From Citrobacter telavivensis (lineage in GTDB: Bacteria > Pseudomonadota > Gammaproteobacteria > Enterobacterales > Enterobacteriaceae), in NCBI GenBank assembly GCA_009363175.1, contig CP045205.1:310001-374000 (forward strand): DNA of 64,000 nt. Reading direction: 5' to 3'. The notes under the pieces were generated by a model. The model had not been told where the DNA came from and ran no database searches. It was given only the letters and a program-made list of their open reading frames with translations. Positions 16,998 through 26,310 of the stretch are shown here, in pieces. The position numbers and the translations under genes are program-made. Each line of letters starts with the position of its first letter. Position 1 is the first letter of the stretch.

Positions 16998-17960
16998 ATG
17001 CGGGTTCTGATCGTCAAAACATCCTCAATGGGTGATGTGCTACATACGCTGCCGGCACTCACGGATGCACAACAGGCCATCCCGGATATTCAGTTTGACT
17101 GGGTGGTTGAAGAAGGATTTGCGCAGATACCGTCCTGGCATGCCGCGGTGAACCGCGTCATCCCCGTGGCGATTCGCCGCTGGCGTAAAGCCTGGTTTTC
17201 AGCACCGATTAAAGCGGAGCGCAAAGCCTTTCGTGACGCCGTACAGGCCGAACGCTATGACGCGATCATCGACGCTCAGGGGCTGGTGAAAAGCGCGGCG
17301 CTGGTCACGCGTCTGGCGCATGGAACAAAACACGGCATGGACTGGCAAACCGCGCGTGAACCGCTGGCCAGTCTGTTCTATAATCGCCGCCATCACATCG
17401 CCAGACAACAGCATGCCGTAGAGCGTACGCGTGAACTGTTCGCGAAAAGCCTGGGCTATCAGAAACCGATGTCACAGGGCGATTACGCCATCGCGCAGCA
17501 TTTCCTTACCTTCGGAAATACGGATGAACAGCCCTATGCGGTATTTTTGCATGCCACTACGCGCGATGATAAACACTGGCCGGAGTCGAACTGGCGAACG
17601 TTAATCAGTCTGTTGGCTGACAGTGGGATAAGCATTAAATTGCCCTGGGGTGCGCCTCATGAAGAAGCACGGGCGAAGAGGTTATCGGAAGGATTCGCTC
17701 ACGTTGAGGTATTACCGCGAATGACGCTGGAAGGTGTCGCTCGAGTGCTGGCTGGGGCAAAATTTGTCGTTTCAGTCGATACGGGGTTAAGCCATCTGAC
17801 CGCTGCACTCGATCGACCCAATATCACGTTGTACGGTCCTACGGATCCGGGGCTCATTGGTGGTTATGGGAAGAACCAGGTGGCGTGTCGCGCGCCAGGA
17901 AATCAATTAGCAACGCTAAGCGCTGATTCCGTCCGCGACGAGCTCACATCATTATTATAA
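16998..17960 (+). CDS. waaC: ADP-heptose:LPS heptosyltransferase I
   Basis: Adds the first heptose to Kdo2-lipid A. It is a GT9 enzyme of 320 aa. It has the RVLIVKTSSMGDVLHTLPAL N-terminus with the catalytic Asp of the MGDV motif, the Arg/Lys-rich acceptor region near residue 60, and the ADP-heptose-binding SVDTGLSHLTAAL segment. It follows waaF by 3 bases and precedes waaL by 11. Confidence 0.97.
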   Translation: MRVLIVKTSSMGDVLHTLPALTDAQQAIPDIQFDWVVEEGFAQIPSWHAAVNRVIPVAIRRWRKAWFSAPIKAERKAFRDAVQAERYDAIIDAQGLVKSAALVTRLAHGTKHGMDWQTAREPLASLFYNRRHHIARQQHAVERTRELFAKSLGYQKPMSQGDYAIAQHFLTFGNTDEQPYAVFLHATTRDDKHWPESNWRTLISLLADSGISIKLPWGAPHEEARAKRLSEGFAHVEVLPRMTLEGVARVLAGAKFVVSVDTGLSHLTAALDRPNITLYGPTDPGLIGGYGKNQVACRAPGNQLATLSADSVRDELTSLL

Positions 17961-17971
17961 AAGGTAAATGA

Positions 17972-19243
17972 ATGCCAACCTTGAGTCTTATAAGTCCGTG
18001 GCGTCACTACGCCGCGAAGACGTCTTCAGCGCTGGAAATAACAACCTATTTGCTCTGCACCATCACGCTGATTGTTGCACTATTTGATAATACGCTGAGC
18101 ATGAAGCTCTATAATGTCACCGCGATACTGGGTCTGTTGGCGCTACTGTTGCGCGGTAAGCCTGAAAGCTATTCAGTACAGTACTGGTTGCTGCCGCTCG
18201 CTATTTTTATCATCGGCGCGCTGGACGTTGCCTGGTATTCTGCCTTTAAGGTTGATCATTCTCCCTTTCGCGCGACGTACCACAGTTACCTGAACACCGC
18301 GAAGATCTTTCTTTTTGGCGCATTTCTTACCCTGCTGGCACTGACGTCCAGAATTCGCTTTAAGAAAGAATTACCGCTTTATATCCTGTATTCACTGTCA
18401 TTTTTTATCGCGGGATATGCGTATTATATCAAAGCCACCACCGGCATAATTCGTCTTGATTTCGGCATTGGTTCGGCCACGGGCGCAGCCTACTCTATTA
18501 TGTTTGTTGGCATTGTCAGCGGTATATCGATTCTCTATACCCAACGGAATCACCCGATATTATTCTTACTGAATGCTATCGCAGTATTCTACGCCCTGGC
18601 GCTCACCCAGACGCGCTCCGCGCTGCTGATCTTCCCGGTGATATGTGCGCTGTCGTTGGTTGCCGGGTATATCAAGTCGCCGAAAAAACTCTTCTTTTCA
18701 GTGATTGGCTTTTTCATCGCGCTGGTTGTGCTGGTTGCCCTGTTTAGCAAGCCGATTTATAACCGTTACCACGAAGGCGTCTCGGATCTGACGCGCTATA
18801 GCCAGGGCAATAGCAAGAGTTCCCTGGGCGCGCGACTGGCGATGTATGAAATTGGCTTCGACATCTTTAAAGAGGCTCCGCTTGCGGCAAGATCGGCCGA
18901 TACACGGGCTCAGCGGATGACCGAACTCGCAAATGAAAATAAATATCTGCAAGGCGCGCTGGAGTTTTCGAATGTCCACTTACACAACGAGTTTATCGAA
19001 GCCGCTTCACTGAAAGGGATCACAGGGGTACTATCGACGCTGTTATTCTATGTCGCGTTGTTCTTTACGGTCTATTACCACCGTTCGCTGGGACTCTTTG
19101 CGCTAACGTTAGCGATCGTCGGGACTGGACTCAGTGATGTTATTCTCTGGTCTCGCAGTGTGCCCATCATCTTAATAACCGCGATCGTTTTAATGCTCTT
19201 CCTCAAGAAAAACCGCCAGCACGGCGATATTTCGCCACAATAA
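17972..19243 (+). CDS. waaL: O-antigen ligase WaaL (K-12-like type)
   Basis: Transfers undecaprenyl-linked O-antigen to the finished core on the periplasmic face. The 423-aa polytopic membrane protein has about 12 hydrophobic segments and the large periplasmic loop holding the ligase motif around LEFSNVHLHNEFIEA. Segments such as WYSAFKVDHSPFRATYHSYL match the K-12 type of WaaL, which agrees with the K-12-type outer-core gene set on the other strand. It ends 27 bases before convergent waaU. Confidence 0.93.
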   Translation: MPTLSLISPWRHYAAKTSSALEITTYLLCTITLIVALFDNTLSMKLYNVTAILGLLALLLRGKPESYSVQYWLLPLAIFIIGALDVAWYSAFKVDHSPFRATYHSYLNTAKIFLFGAFLTLLALTSRIRFKKELPLYILYSLSFFIAGYAYYIKATTGIIRLDFGIGSATGAAYSIMFVGIVSGISILYTQRNHPILFLLNAIAVFYALALTQTRSALLIFPVICALSLVAGYIKSPKKLFFSVIGFFIALVVLVALFSKPIYNRYHEGVSDLTRYSQGNSKSSLGARLAMYEIGFDIFKEAPLAARSADTRAQRMTELANENKYLQGALEFSNVHLHNEFIEAASLKGITGVLSTLLFYVALFFTVYYHRSLGLFALTLAIVGTGLSDVILWSRSVPIILITAIVLMLFLKKNRQHGDISPQ

Positions 19244-19249
19244 GTTGAC

Positions 19250-19281
19250 CGTCAGAAGTGGCTATTCCCTCACTTCTGACG
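19250..19281. terminator. Long hairpin between convergent waaL and waaU
   Basis: Perfect 11-bp inverted repeat CGTCAGAAGTG (19250-19260) / CACTTCTGACG (19271-19281) with a 10-base loop. Its right arm overlaps the last codons and stop of waaU. There is no T-run on either side, so it is more likely a transcript 3'-end stabiliser or two-way block than a classical terminator. Confidence 0.55.
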
Positions 19282-20346
19282 CGTTGACAGCAAATCTTCT
19301 ACCGATTCAGCCAGAACGTCCAGGCTAATATCCTTCACCGTATACGTCGGAGAGATCACCTGTAAGGCATTGCAGTTATTCGGTGCCCAGACAAGATGTG
19401 AGGGGTAGGTCTCTTGTCGCGCATTCGGATAAAGTGCGAGCGTGGGAATTTCATATGCCGATGCAATATGGACCAGTGCGGTATCTACTGAGATCACGTA
19501 CTGACTGAATTTTGTCAGGGCGACGGTATAAATGAATTCCTTAAAGGGGAGAGATTCAATACCCGGTAGTGGAATAGACCGAATATCTTCGGCCAGGCCG
19601 GTAAAGATAATCCTGTATTCCGGGTAATGTTCGCAAAGATGCGAATAAATCGTACTAATCTGCTCATCGGATAATCGACATATTTTTTTTGCGCCCAACG
19701 CATTGATAATAACTATTTTTGAGTCGCCGACAAATTTCTGAACGTCTTTTTCAACCGACTCCGGCAGGGGTAAATCATAACTGACATCAAATTCATTACG
19801 CTCATCGCCATAAAAATGACGCAGTATCTCACCTGCCCGCGTACACATATGCGCCGTTAACATCTCATCATGCGGATGATAAACGGTGTAGTAACGTTTA
19901 TACCACTTATCAAAACCCAGGATATACGAGTGTCTGACACCAGACAACAACACGCTATGGCCAAATGAGGGCATGGTTTCAAAAGGGTCAAGTACGATGT
20001 CGAAAGACTCGCCGGAAAGTTGTTTACGTAATGCCAGTACATCACTGATGGCATTTGATTTTTTAATATAAAATTGATGTATTCTGCTATTACCGGAAAG
20101 AAATGCTTTTCCCGCTGCGGTGGTTAAAATTGACAGTTTGACACCACGATTAGACAGTTCGCGATACAGCGAACTCAAAACAATCAAATCGCCTAACTTG
20201 TTGTTATCATGGATTAGCAAGCAGGTCTGAATATTATCTGCATTAATTTTATTATTCTTTTTCCGGGTGAAGAAAAAAGACAAAAAATTAATCTTAAGTT
20301 TATTAATGCAGTATCTTTTTTTCTTATGAAAAGCACCTAAACCCAT
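19270..20346 (-). CDS. waaU: GT9 family heptosyltransferase, WaaU-type (outer-core heptose IV)
   Basis: Likely adds the terminal heptose of a K-12-type outer core, where O-antigen is attached. It is a GT9 fold: an N-terminal segment like NKLGDLIVLSSLYREL, and the donor site VISVDTALVHIASAYEIPT. It is not the GT4 GlcNAc transferase (RfaK) that Salmonella has at this position. The ATG at 20346 is used; a GTG four codons upstream (20358) is equally possible, and neither has a clear ribosome-binding site. Last gene of the waaQ operon. Confidence 0.82.
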   Translation of the reverse strand: MGLGAFHKKKRYCINKLKINFLSFFFTRKKNNKINADNIQTCLLIHDNNKLGDLIVLSSLYRELSNRGVKLSILTTAAGKAFLSGNSRIHQFYIKKSNAISDVLALRKQLSGESFDIVLDPFETMPSFGHSVLLSGVRHSYILGFDKWYKRYYTVYHPHDEMLTAHMCTRAGEILRHFYGDERNEFDVSYDLPLPESVEKDVQKFVGDSKIVIINALGAKKICRLSDEQISTIYSHLCEHYPEYRIIFTGLAEDIRSIPLPGIESLPFKEFIYTVALTKFSQYVISVDTALVHIASAYEIPTLALYPNARQETYPSHLVWAPNNCNALQVISPTYTVKDISLDVLAESVEDLLSTRQK

Positions 20347-20382
20347 GCGAGTTACCACACTACAATAAATAAAAGGTTAACA

Positions 20383-21237
20383 CTAACTGACATAAGAATC
20401 GGCACGATCGTGAAGATCGTGCGCGTTGTTCATGAAGCGCAGTTTGGATGACAACGTTGCGACGTCCGTTGCCTTGATATAAGGAATAATATCGTAGCTA
20501 ATTGCGGTATCGTCAGACAGATTGTAGATACTAAAGTCATCAACATTCTCACACATAAACTGGAAAAACGGCAGAATTTTGACTAAATCCTTGCTCAATT
20601 CAGAAGGCATCGGGTTACGGCTTTCATCATAAAAACGCGCGCAACTCCCGGTGATATCTAACCCGGAGCAGATCGTGTTGTCATAACCTAATGAATACGC
20701 AATCTGCATCGCCGTATACGCCACGGTATGGCATGAGCAGTAACCTAAGCTGATATCCTTACTAAATCCAACCAGTCTTTTACGTTTAGAAACGGGCACT
20801 CGAATCAGTAACTTTTTATTCCATTTTGAAAGCATTTCCAGTTTCAGCTTCTTGAAAAAACCGCCTTTTTCACGCTTATAAAATGCACGTAAAATAAAAC
20901 AATGAGCCCGCATATATTTCTTATCATCTTCCGTAGCGGCTTCATAAACATCCATATTGACGACAGTGAATTTGCTCGCCCGACTGAATTGATAAAAATC
21001 ATGGCGTCTTTGTAGCAAAAAACGCGCATCTGTTAAGACATAAATGAAGGGAGTAATACTATTACTGAGCAAGTATTCCGCTGCGCCGTTAACGGTAATG
21101 ACATCATTGTTCTGCAAAAGAGAAAGCGGAGTCCCTCGGGAGGTGGGTCCCGATAAGAAAATGATCGCGTTATCAGATGTTCTGCTGGCAATAAGTTGCT
21201 GAACACCTGCTCGAGTTATAAACTTAACATTACTCAT
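20383..21237 (-). CDS. waaZ: WaaZ, LPS core KdoIII-attachment protein
   Basis: In E. coli K-12 WaaZ is needed to add a third Kdo to the inner core, making a truncated core variant. The 284-aa protein is close to the K-12 one in length and key stretches (IIFLSGPTS, VNGAAEYLLSN, LVGFSKDISLGYCSCHT, CSGLDITGSCARFYDE). It has no signal peptide and is cytosolic. It lies in the AT-rich distal part of the core operon between waaY and waaU, after a 180-base gap that holds a strong hairpin. Confidence 0.92.
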   Translation of the reverse strand: MSNVKFITRAGVQQLIASRTSDNAIIFLSGPTSRGTPLSLLQNNDVITVNGAAEYLLSNSITPFIYVLTDARFLLQRRHDFYQFSRASKFTVVNMDVYEAATEDDKKYMRAHCFILRAFYKREKGGFFKKLKLEMLSKWNKKLLIRVPVSKRKRLVGFSKDISLGYCSCHTVAYTAMQIAYSLGYDNTICSGLDITGSCARFYDESRNPMPSELSKDLVKILPFFQFMCENVDDFSIYNLSDDTAISYDIIPYIKATDVATLSSKLRFMNNAHDLHDRADSYVS

Positions 21238-21370
21238 ATGAAACCTGTAGGCTTGTCATGCAACTTAAATCACGATGAATCTTTGAGGAAAGTGTTCATG
21301 GTTTATCTTTAGCGAGGATGAACAAAATAGAATGAACAAATTTGCTCACAAAATATACAAATCCATTCTT

Positions 21371-21402
21371 GCATTTAGAACGACCAAATGCAACGTTCTA
21401 AA
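21371..21402 (-). promoter_or_regulatory. Two competing hairpins in the waaY-waaZ intergenic region
   Basis: A perfect 9-bp inverted repeat TTTAGAACG (21374-21382) / CGTTCTAAA (21394-21402) has an 11-base loop. Overlapping it, GCATTT (21371-21376) pairs with AAATGC (21386-21391), so only one of the two can form at a time. There is no T-run. It could tune expression or stability of the distal waaZ-waaU message; this is inference. Confidence 0.45.
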
Positions 21403-21417
21403 TATTCACATTGAAAC

Positions 21418-22116
21418 TTAGCGCACACTTTTACCTTTTAGACGGCGCAGAAAGTTCCGCCACTTTTTCTTATACACCAGGAGATAAAAACCGAGGTCTT
21501 TTTTGTTATTTTCAATACCATAGTGACGTTCTAAATCAATACGATCTTTTGCCATTCGCTGTCGTGAAGGTCTTTTCCCGGACAGATCAATGATCCTTAT
21601 CTCTTCATTTTGTAATATGAAGTTACCTTTATGTGGATCGCCTGAGACCATACCATGCCGATGTAACCCTTGAATGGACTGTTTTATCTTCTCTTTCACA
21701 TCAGAAGAAATGACGGGCAGGTCAACCAGTTCAACACCCTCGATATACTCAATAATCATTATGTAAGTATGCACATAGCGCAGGGTCTTCACTTCGGCAA
21801 GCAGATAAAAGTCATTTAACGCGTCAAAACCTTCCTGTCGAACGCGATCGGTCTGATAAAAAAGCTTTTCGTAGTAATCCCCTTTTACCAGTGATTTAAA
21901 AAATCGCTCAGTATTTTTAACTTTAGGATGAAATACTTTCAGAATATATTTCCCATGGTCAGTATCGATTAACACGACCTTGGTATCCTCAATACTACGA
22001 AAGACTTTTAGTACCTTAAGATTATGTGTTAAAAAATCATTGAAAATATCAATGTATTTTTCACCACCTTGTTTTACGAATACAGTATAGTTTTTAATTT
22101 TTGTTTCAGTGATCAT
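21418..22116 (-). CDS. waaY: WaaY, LPS core heptose II kinase
   Basis: Phosphorylates heptose II of the inner core, after WaaP and WaaQ have acted in E. coli. The 232-aa protein kinase-like fold has GDPHKGNFI (catalytic loop, with Asp) and IRIIDLSGKRP (metal-binding Asp). It lies 13 bases downstream of waaR in the same operon. It is AT-rich compared with the housekeeping genes around the locus, as is usual for distal core genes. Confidence 0.92.
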   Translation of the reverse strand: MITETKIKNYTVFVKQGGEKYIDIFNDFLTHNLKVLKVFRSIEDTKVVLIDTDHGKYILKVFHPKVKNTERFFKSLVKGDYYEKLFYQTDRVRQEGFDALNDFYLLAEVKTLRYVHTYIMIIEYIEGVELVDLPVISSDVKEKIKQSIQGLHRHGMVSGDPHKGNFILQNEEIRIIDLSGKRPSRQRMAKDRIDLERHYGIENNKKDLGFYLLVYKKKWRNFLRRLKGKSVR

Positions 22117-22129
22117 AAGTATAAAGGTA

Positions 22130-23146
22130 TCATTTTGCTAAAAATTTACGATAGAGGTATGCAGCCCCCGCAATCATTCCACGCAGATAATGTTTTTGGA
22201 CCAAAAGGTGTTTATATCTTTTTTTATATTCAACCAGCGTTCGCGCATCTTTGGCAGGAACATCTTTCCACGGTGACTTAATGAAAGCATTGGTATAATA
22301 AATTACAGAAGGGTAACTTGCCCAGGCATGCCAGGGCTTCGTCGCACCTGTAAAGTGAATCAACTTAGTATCAGCATGGATTATATCTAAATACTTCTCA
22401 TGTGTTTTATCGCTTAACTCGCTTTTAATGGTATAAATTGTATTATATTCACGAGGCAAAAAATAAACTTTATCACGAAGTAATATATTCAGGACATCCT
22501 GATCGGGATATTTAAAAAATGTTGCACTCCCGTCTTTACCCGTTAGCAGGGATAATGCTTTTTCAGTTAATCGATTTTTAGCCCATTCCTGGAGGTTTAT
22601 AAAAACAACACCGGAATTAAAATATCGTCCCTGAAGATTAAACGAGGGGAGTCTTTCATTTACCCTGGACTGAATAGAGTCAACGTCTTTTACTACTGCG
22701 GCGACATTATCATTAAGGTCAAGGGTCAGAAGAAGATCCAGAGGACCTTTGCAGATGACATCTGCATCAAGATACAATAATTTATCCAGTTTATGATACA
22801 GATAATCAAAAGCGAAAAGTCGGAAGTACATAGCTCTTGACCAGACCTGCGTTTTCGGCAATATCTCAAGGCATTTGACATTGATAAGATATAATGAAAT
22901 TTTAATCTTATGTTCTTGCGCCAGCACCCCAATCTTATCAACGAAACTTTTTGTGTATTTGTCACAGATGATATGAAAATCAACATTAATATCATTATGA
23001 ATTAACACCGAGGTAATAGACACCCCGACACCATCAAGATAGTTCTCATCGATTCCATAAGAGATATTTAATGTGTTACCATTATTATCATAGCGCTCAT
23101 CAAAAACTTTATATTCTGCTATCTCTATTTCCGGAAAAGAGTCCAC
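22130..23146 (-). CDS. waaR: GT8 LPS glucosyltransferase, WaaR/WaaJ type
   Basis: UDP-glucose-dependent transferase expected to add the third outer-core hexose. It is a GT8 family protein of 338 aa with the metal motif LYLDADVICKG and the C-terminal HFTGATKPWHAW signature, both intact. The N-terminus (MDSFPEIEI) and length match K-12 WaaR (RfaJ). It lies between waaO and waaY. WaaR and Salmonella WaaJ differ in linkage, which sequence reading alone does not settle. Confidence 0.88.
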   Translation of the reverse strand: MDSFPEIEIAEYKVFDERYDNNGNTLNISYGIDENYLDGVGVSITSVLIHNDINVDFHIICDKYTKSFVDKIGVLAQEHKIKISLYLINVKCLEILPKTQVWSRAMYFRLFAFDYLYHKLDKLLYLDADVICKGPLDLLLTLDLNDNVAAVVKDVDSIQSRVNERLPSFNLQGRYFNSGVVFINLQEWAKNRLTEKALSLLTGKDGSATFFKYPDQDVLNILLRDKVYFLPREYNTIYTIKSELSDKTHEKYLDIIHADTKLIHFTGATKPWHAWASYPSVIYYTNAFIKSPWKDVPAKDARTLVEYKKRYKHLLVQKHYLRGMIAGAAYLYRKFLAK

Positions 23147-23166
23147 TGCGTCACCTATAATTATTT

Positions 23167-24189
23167 TTATTTAACAATTTTGCTTTTAAAATAAAGTGCA
23201 TAATCAATCAGGCCAGCGAAGTACTGCTTCTGATTAAACATATGCTTTGCCGCATAACGTAACTGATGACTGTTTTTAGGTTTCAGCAATTCAACATCAC
23301 ACCAGGGTGATAATTTTTTCGCATTCAAAAAGCTCTGCGCAATAGGGTAGTTACCCCATTGATGCCAGGGCTTAGTCGGCCCAATATAATGAATGAATAC
23401 CGTGTTTACATCCACGGGATTGACCACGTCATGCTTTAACTCGTAATTTATGCTGAATTGGGTGTTAAATTTTTTACCGACAAAACGCGCCTTGCCAACA
23501 AGCAACATATTCAGCACATCCTGATCCAGGTGAGTAATGCGCTGTACCACATCCGGATCGCGTAGCATCTCAATAGCCTTGCGAGAAATATCCTCAGCGG
23601 TCCAGATGGGGAGGTTAATCAGCAAAAAACCCGCATTAAAGTAGCCAGAAACCAGTCCCGGTGTTGCCAGACTGATTGAGCGCTTAGTCCACCACTCTGA
23701 CTCACCCTCCGCAACCACGGCCGCAATTTCATGCTCAGCAAACTCGAGGTCAATCAACTCTTGTATACTTCCCTGACAGGCAATATCTGCATCCAGATAC
23801 AGTACCTTATCCATTTTTCCCGCGAAGTGGTCAGCGATAATAAATCGGAAGTACGTTGCGTAAGACCAGTTTTTAGTACTCGGTAACGATTTCAATTGCT
23901 CGCAGTCAATGAGATACACCACGATTTGGGTGGCATATTGCTTTGCGAGTGCATTAAATCGAGCCTGTTCTTCATTGCTAAATGAATCTGTAAATACATG
24001 AAAAGCAAACGGCGTATTGGGGTTGGCAATCAGTATCGACGCGATGGAAACACCACAACCAAAAAGGAAGTTCTTATCAATGCCATAGGCAATATTAAAC
24101 TTATCAACATCACTATGTTCTGCATAGTTATAATCTAAAGTCTTCTGAATGACTTTTTCTTCAAAATATTTTTGAGTCATAGTGATCAC
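23167..24189 (-). CDS. waaO: GT8 LPS glycosyltransferase, WaaO/WaaI type
   Basis: Expected to add the second outer-core hexose (glucose in K-12 for WaaO, galactose in Salmonella for WaaI). It is a GT8 protein of 340 aa with the NIAYGIDKNFLFGCGVSI entry, the metal motif VLYLDADIACQG and the IHYIGPTKPWHQW signature intact. Its start overlaps the waaB stop by 4 bases. WaaO versus WaaI specificity cannot be decided from the sequence; the K-12-type context favours WaaO. Confidence 0.85.
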   Translation of the reverse strand: MITMTQKYFEEKVIQKTLDYNYAEHSDVDKFNIAYGIDKNFLFGCGVSIASILIANPNTPFAFHVFTDSFSNEEQARFNALAKQYATQIVVYLIDCEQLKSLPSTKNWSYATYFRFIIADHFAGKMDKVLYLDADIACQGSIQELIDLEFAEHEIAAVVAEGESEWWTKRSISLATPGLVSGYFNAGFLLINLPIWTAEDISRKAIEMLRDPDVVQRITHLDQDVLNMLLVGKARFVGKKFNTQFSINYELKHDVVNPVDVNTVFIHYIGPTKPWHQWGNYPIAQSFLNAKKLSPWCDVELLKPKNSHQLRYAAKHMFNQKQYFAGLIDYALYFKSKIVK

Positions 24190-25265
24190 TTATTGATTTT
24201 CGAAAATATCGCACTTCTTAAATGTTGGAAATAGACTTCATTATAGAAGTTATCTATCGTCTCAGGGATCAGATTACTATCATACTTCATCTGACCAGAG
24301 AGGATTTGGTTGAGTAGGTGGATAAACTGTTTGAGATCGCTCGGCGGATACAAATCGCCATTAATACCCGGTTTGATCATATCCCGGGGGCCAGACATAC
24401 AGTCTGAACTGATGCACGGGATACCATACGACATGGCTTCCAGCAGGGTCATCGGGAAGCCTTCGAATGACGATGTCAGCAACAGTGCCGTGACGTTCTT
24501 TACCTTGTTTTGCACAACATCCCAGGGAGAGACCTGCCAACCATGCCAGGTAATACGATTGTCAATCCCCAGTTCTCGCCCATAGGCCTGACATTTTTCA
24601 AAATCTGAGCCGTCACCAACCACATGCAACCGCCATTCGCCTTCCGCATGGGATAATCCATCCAGCAGGTCCTTAACTCTTTTTTGCCCCTCAAACTTCA
24701 TCCTTCCGACATACAGAAAGACGGCGGGCTGGCCTTCTTCTGGTTGTGGAATAATCTCTGATTTTCTGGATACGGGATTATAAACAACGGTAATGTTCTT
24801 TTGATCAATACCCCGCGCAATCATCTGTTGTTTGATACCGCTACTGATTGCCAGATGATAATCAGCCGAGCTAACACATTCGGCGTGTTTTTTATGATCC
24901 AGCGAAAAATGCGGCCAGGAGAATATCGTGAAATTCTGGCCTGATTTCTTCCGTGCTTTACTGGCAAACAGGCAGGACAGCACATCAATACAGATAACAA
25001 CATCGGGTTCTGTTTTCTTTAACCAGCGGCTAAACGTATGGATATGCTTTGCCCGACGCAAAAAGCCCAGACGGATAGTGGATAACGAACATGAATAGTT
25101 AATATCGCTTAACCATGCCTTATCCATTTTGTCATGTCGACAAAAGAAGAACATCTCACACTGGATTGCAGAATGTTCGGCCTGAAAGTTATTGATAACA
25201 TTCCGGATAACCGTTTCCATTCCACCAAAGCCGGAAACGGATTCACCTACAAATAAAATTTTCAT
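24186..25265 (-). CDS. waaB: LPS alpha-1,6-galactosyltransferase WaaB (GT4)
   Basis: Adds the galactose branch to the first outer-core glucose. It is a 359-aa GT-B enzyme of family GT4, matching K-12 length. It shows the N-terminal GESVSGFGGMETVIRNV nucleotide-loop region and the C-terminal donor site SSFEGFPMTLLEAMSYGIPCISSD with the E-x7-E pattern. It overlaps waaO by 4 bases and lies 19 bases after the extra GT8 gene. Confidence 0.92.
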   Translation of the reverse strand: MKILFVGESVSGFGGMETVIRNVINNFQAEHSAIQCEMFFFCRHDKMDKAWLSDINYSCSLSTIRLGFLRRAKHIHTFSRWLKKTEPDVVICIDVLSCLFASKARKKSGQNFTIFSWPHFSLDHKKHAECVSSADYHLAISSGIKQQMIARGIDQKNITVVYNPVSRKSEIIPQPEEGQPAVFLYVGRMKFEGQKRVKDLLDGLSHAEGEWRLHVVGDGSDFEKCQAYGRELGIDNRITWHGWQVSPWDVVQNKVKNVTALLLTSSFEGFPMTLLEAMSYGIPCISSDCMSGPRDMIKPGINGDLYPPSDLKQFIHLLNQILSGQMKYDSNLIPETIDNFYNEVYFQHLRSAIFSKINK

Positions 25266-25284
25266 ATAGATAATCCCTTCCCTG

Positions 25285-26265
25285 CTAAAATTTTATTCTA
25301 AATATCTTCATCAATAAATAGCTCAGATAGTAATATATTGCCTCACCATATTGACTATCTTTCCATAGCATTTTAGATTTCAATCTAATTTCACTTGCCG
25401 ACGGCGCTAGATGTCGCTTAGCCTTACACCAAGGAGATTGAGAAAAATATCGGCTAAAATTACTAGCATTGAAAATAAGATACCATGGTTTATTTGGCGT
25501 TACATAATGCATGATAACTGTATTTTGTATGTTTTCATCTTCTGCATCATGATATATACTTAACGTTGTTTTATTGTTGAATTTCGCGTCAAGATATTGT
25601 AATTTCCCGTTAAGTAAAATATTTAGAACATCCTGATCTGCGTATCTAAAAACTTTACCGCTATTAATCATGGTTAATGCATTCTGCGTAATGTTATTTT
25701 TCCGCCACTCTTTATTATTGATCAACATAACACCGGCATTGAAATATTTATTAAACTTTATGCCATAATCTAACTTATCAATGCGCGCTTGCATTTCTAT
25801 AGAATCTGAAATTACCCCAGCAATATTATTCTGCAAATCGTAATCAATCAACTCAATTAAGCAGCCATAACAAATTATATCACAATCCAAATACATTATA
25901 TTATCAATGGATTGATCAATGACTTCAGGGATTAGAAAGCGCAAACATGTTGATAATGGAATACCCAGAACTAATGTGTCCGGATTTATATTAAAATCTC
26001 TATTTATATGATAAATCGTGATTAAAACATTTGGCCTATTTAGTTTATAGAATAATGTCAAATCATTATCTGATACATCAGAAACTAAAAGATGAAAATG
26101 TAAGTTGATATTTTTATTATTTCCAATGATAGAAAATATCGCCACTCCTGCGGGCATTACGAAACCACGATCAAAACAGAATGAGATATGAAGCGTATTC
26201 GTTAATGCCTCGCTGTTAAGGAATAGTTCTTCTTTGCTCGTGACGAAATTGCTAACATTAGTCAA
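25285..26265 (-). CDS. Additional GT8 glycosyltransferase at the waaS position of the core operon
   Basis: A third GT8-family protein (326 aa) in the core operon, between waaP and waaB, where K-12 carries waaS. The fold is clear: the substrate entry HISFCFDRGFVMPAGVAIFS, the metal motif YLDCDIICYG (Asp127-x-Asp129) and YFNAGVMLINNKEW. The C-terminal signature reads HYVTPNKPW, with Thr in place of the usual Gly of HxxGxxKPW, although the metal-binding His remains. It is visibly the most AT-rich gene of the locus. The donor sugar and linkage are unknown; it may decorate the inner core or first hexose. Confidence 0.8.
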   Translation of the reverse strand: MTNVSNFVTSKEELFLNSEALTNTLHISFCFDRGFVMPAGVAIFSIIGNNKNINLHFHLLVSDVSDNDLTLFYKLNRPNVLITIYHINRDFNINPDTLVLGIPLSTCLRFLIPEVIDQSIDNIMYLDCDIICYGCLIELIDYDLQNNIAGVISDSIEMQARIDKLDYGIKFNKYFNAGVMLINNKEWRKNNITQNALTMINSGKVFRYADQDVLNILLNGKLQYLDAKFNNKTTLSIYHDAEDENIQNTVIMHYVTPNKPWYLIFNASNFSRYFSQSPWCKAKRHLAPSASEIRLKSKMLWKDSQYGEAIYYYLSYLLMKIFRIKF

Positions 26266-26310
26266 TTTAGAAAATCCTGCTTAATTGAGATAACCAATCA
26301 TGTGAATTAA

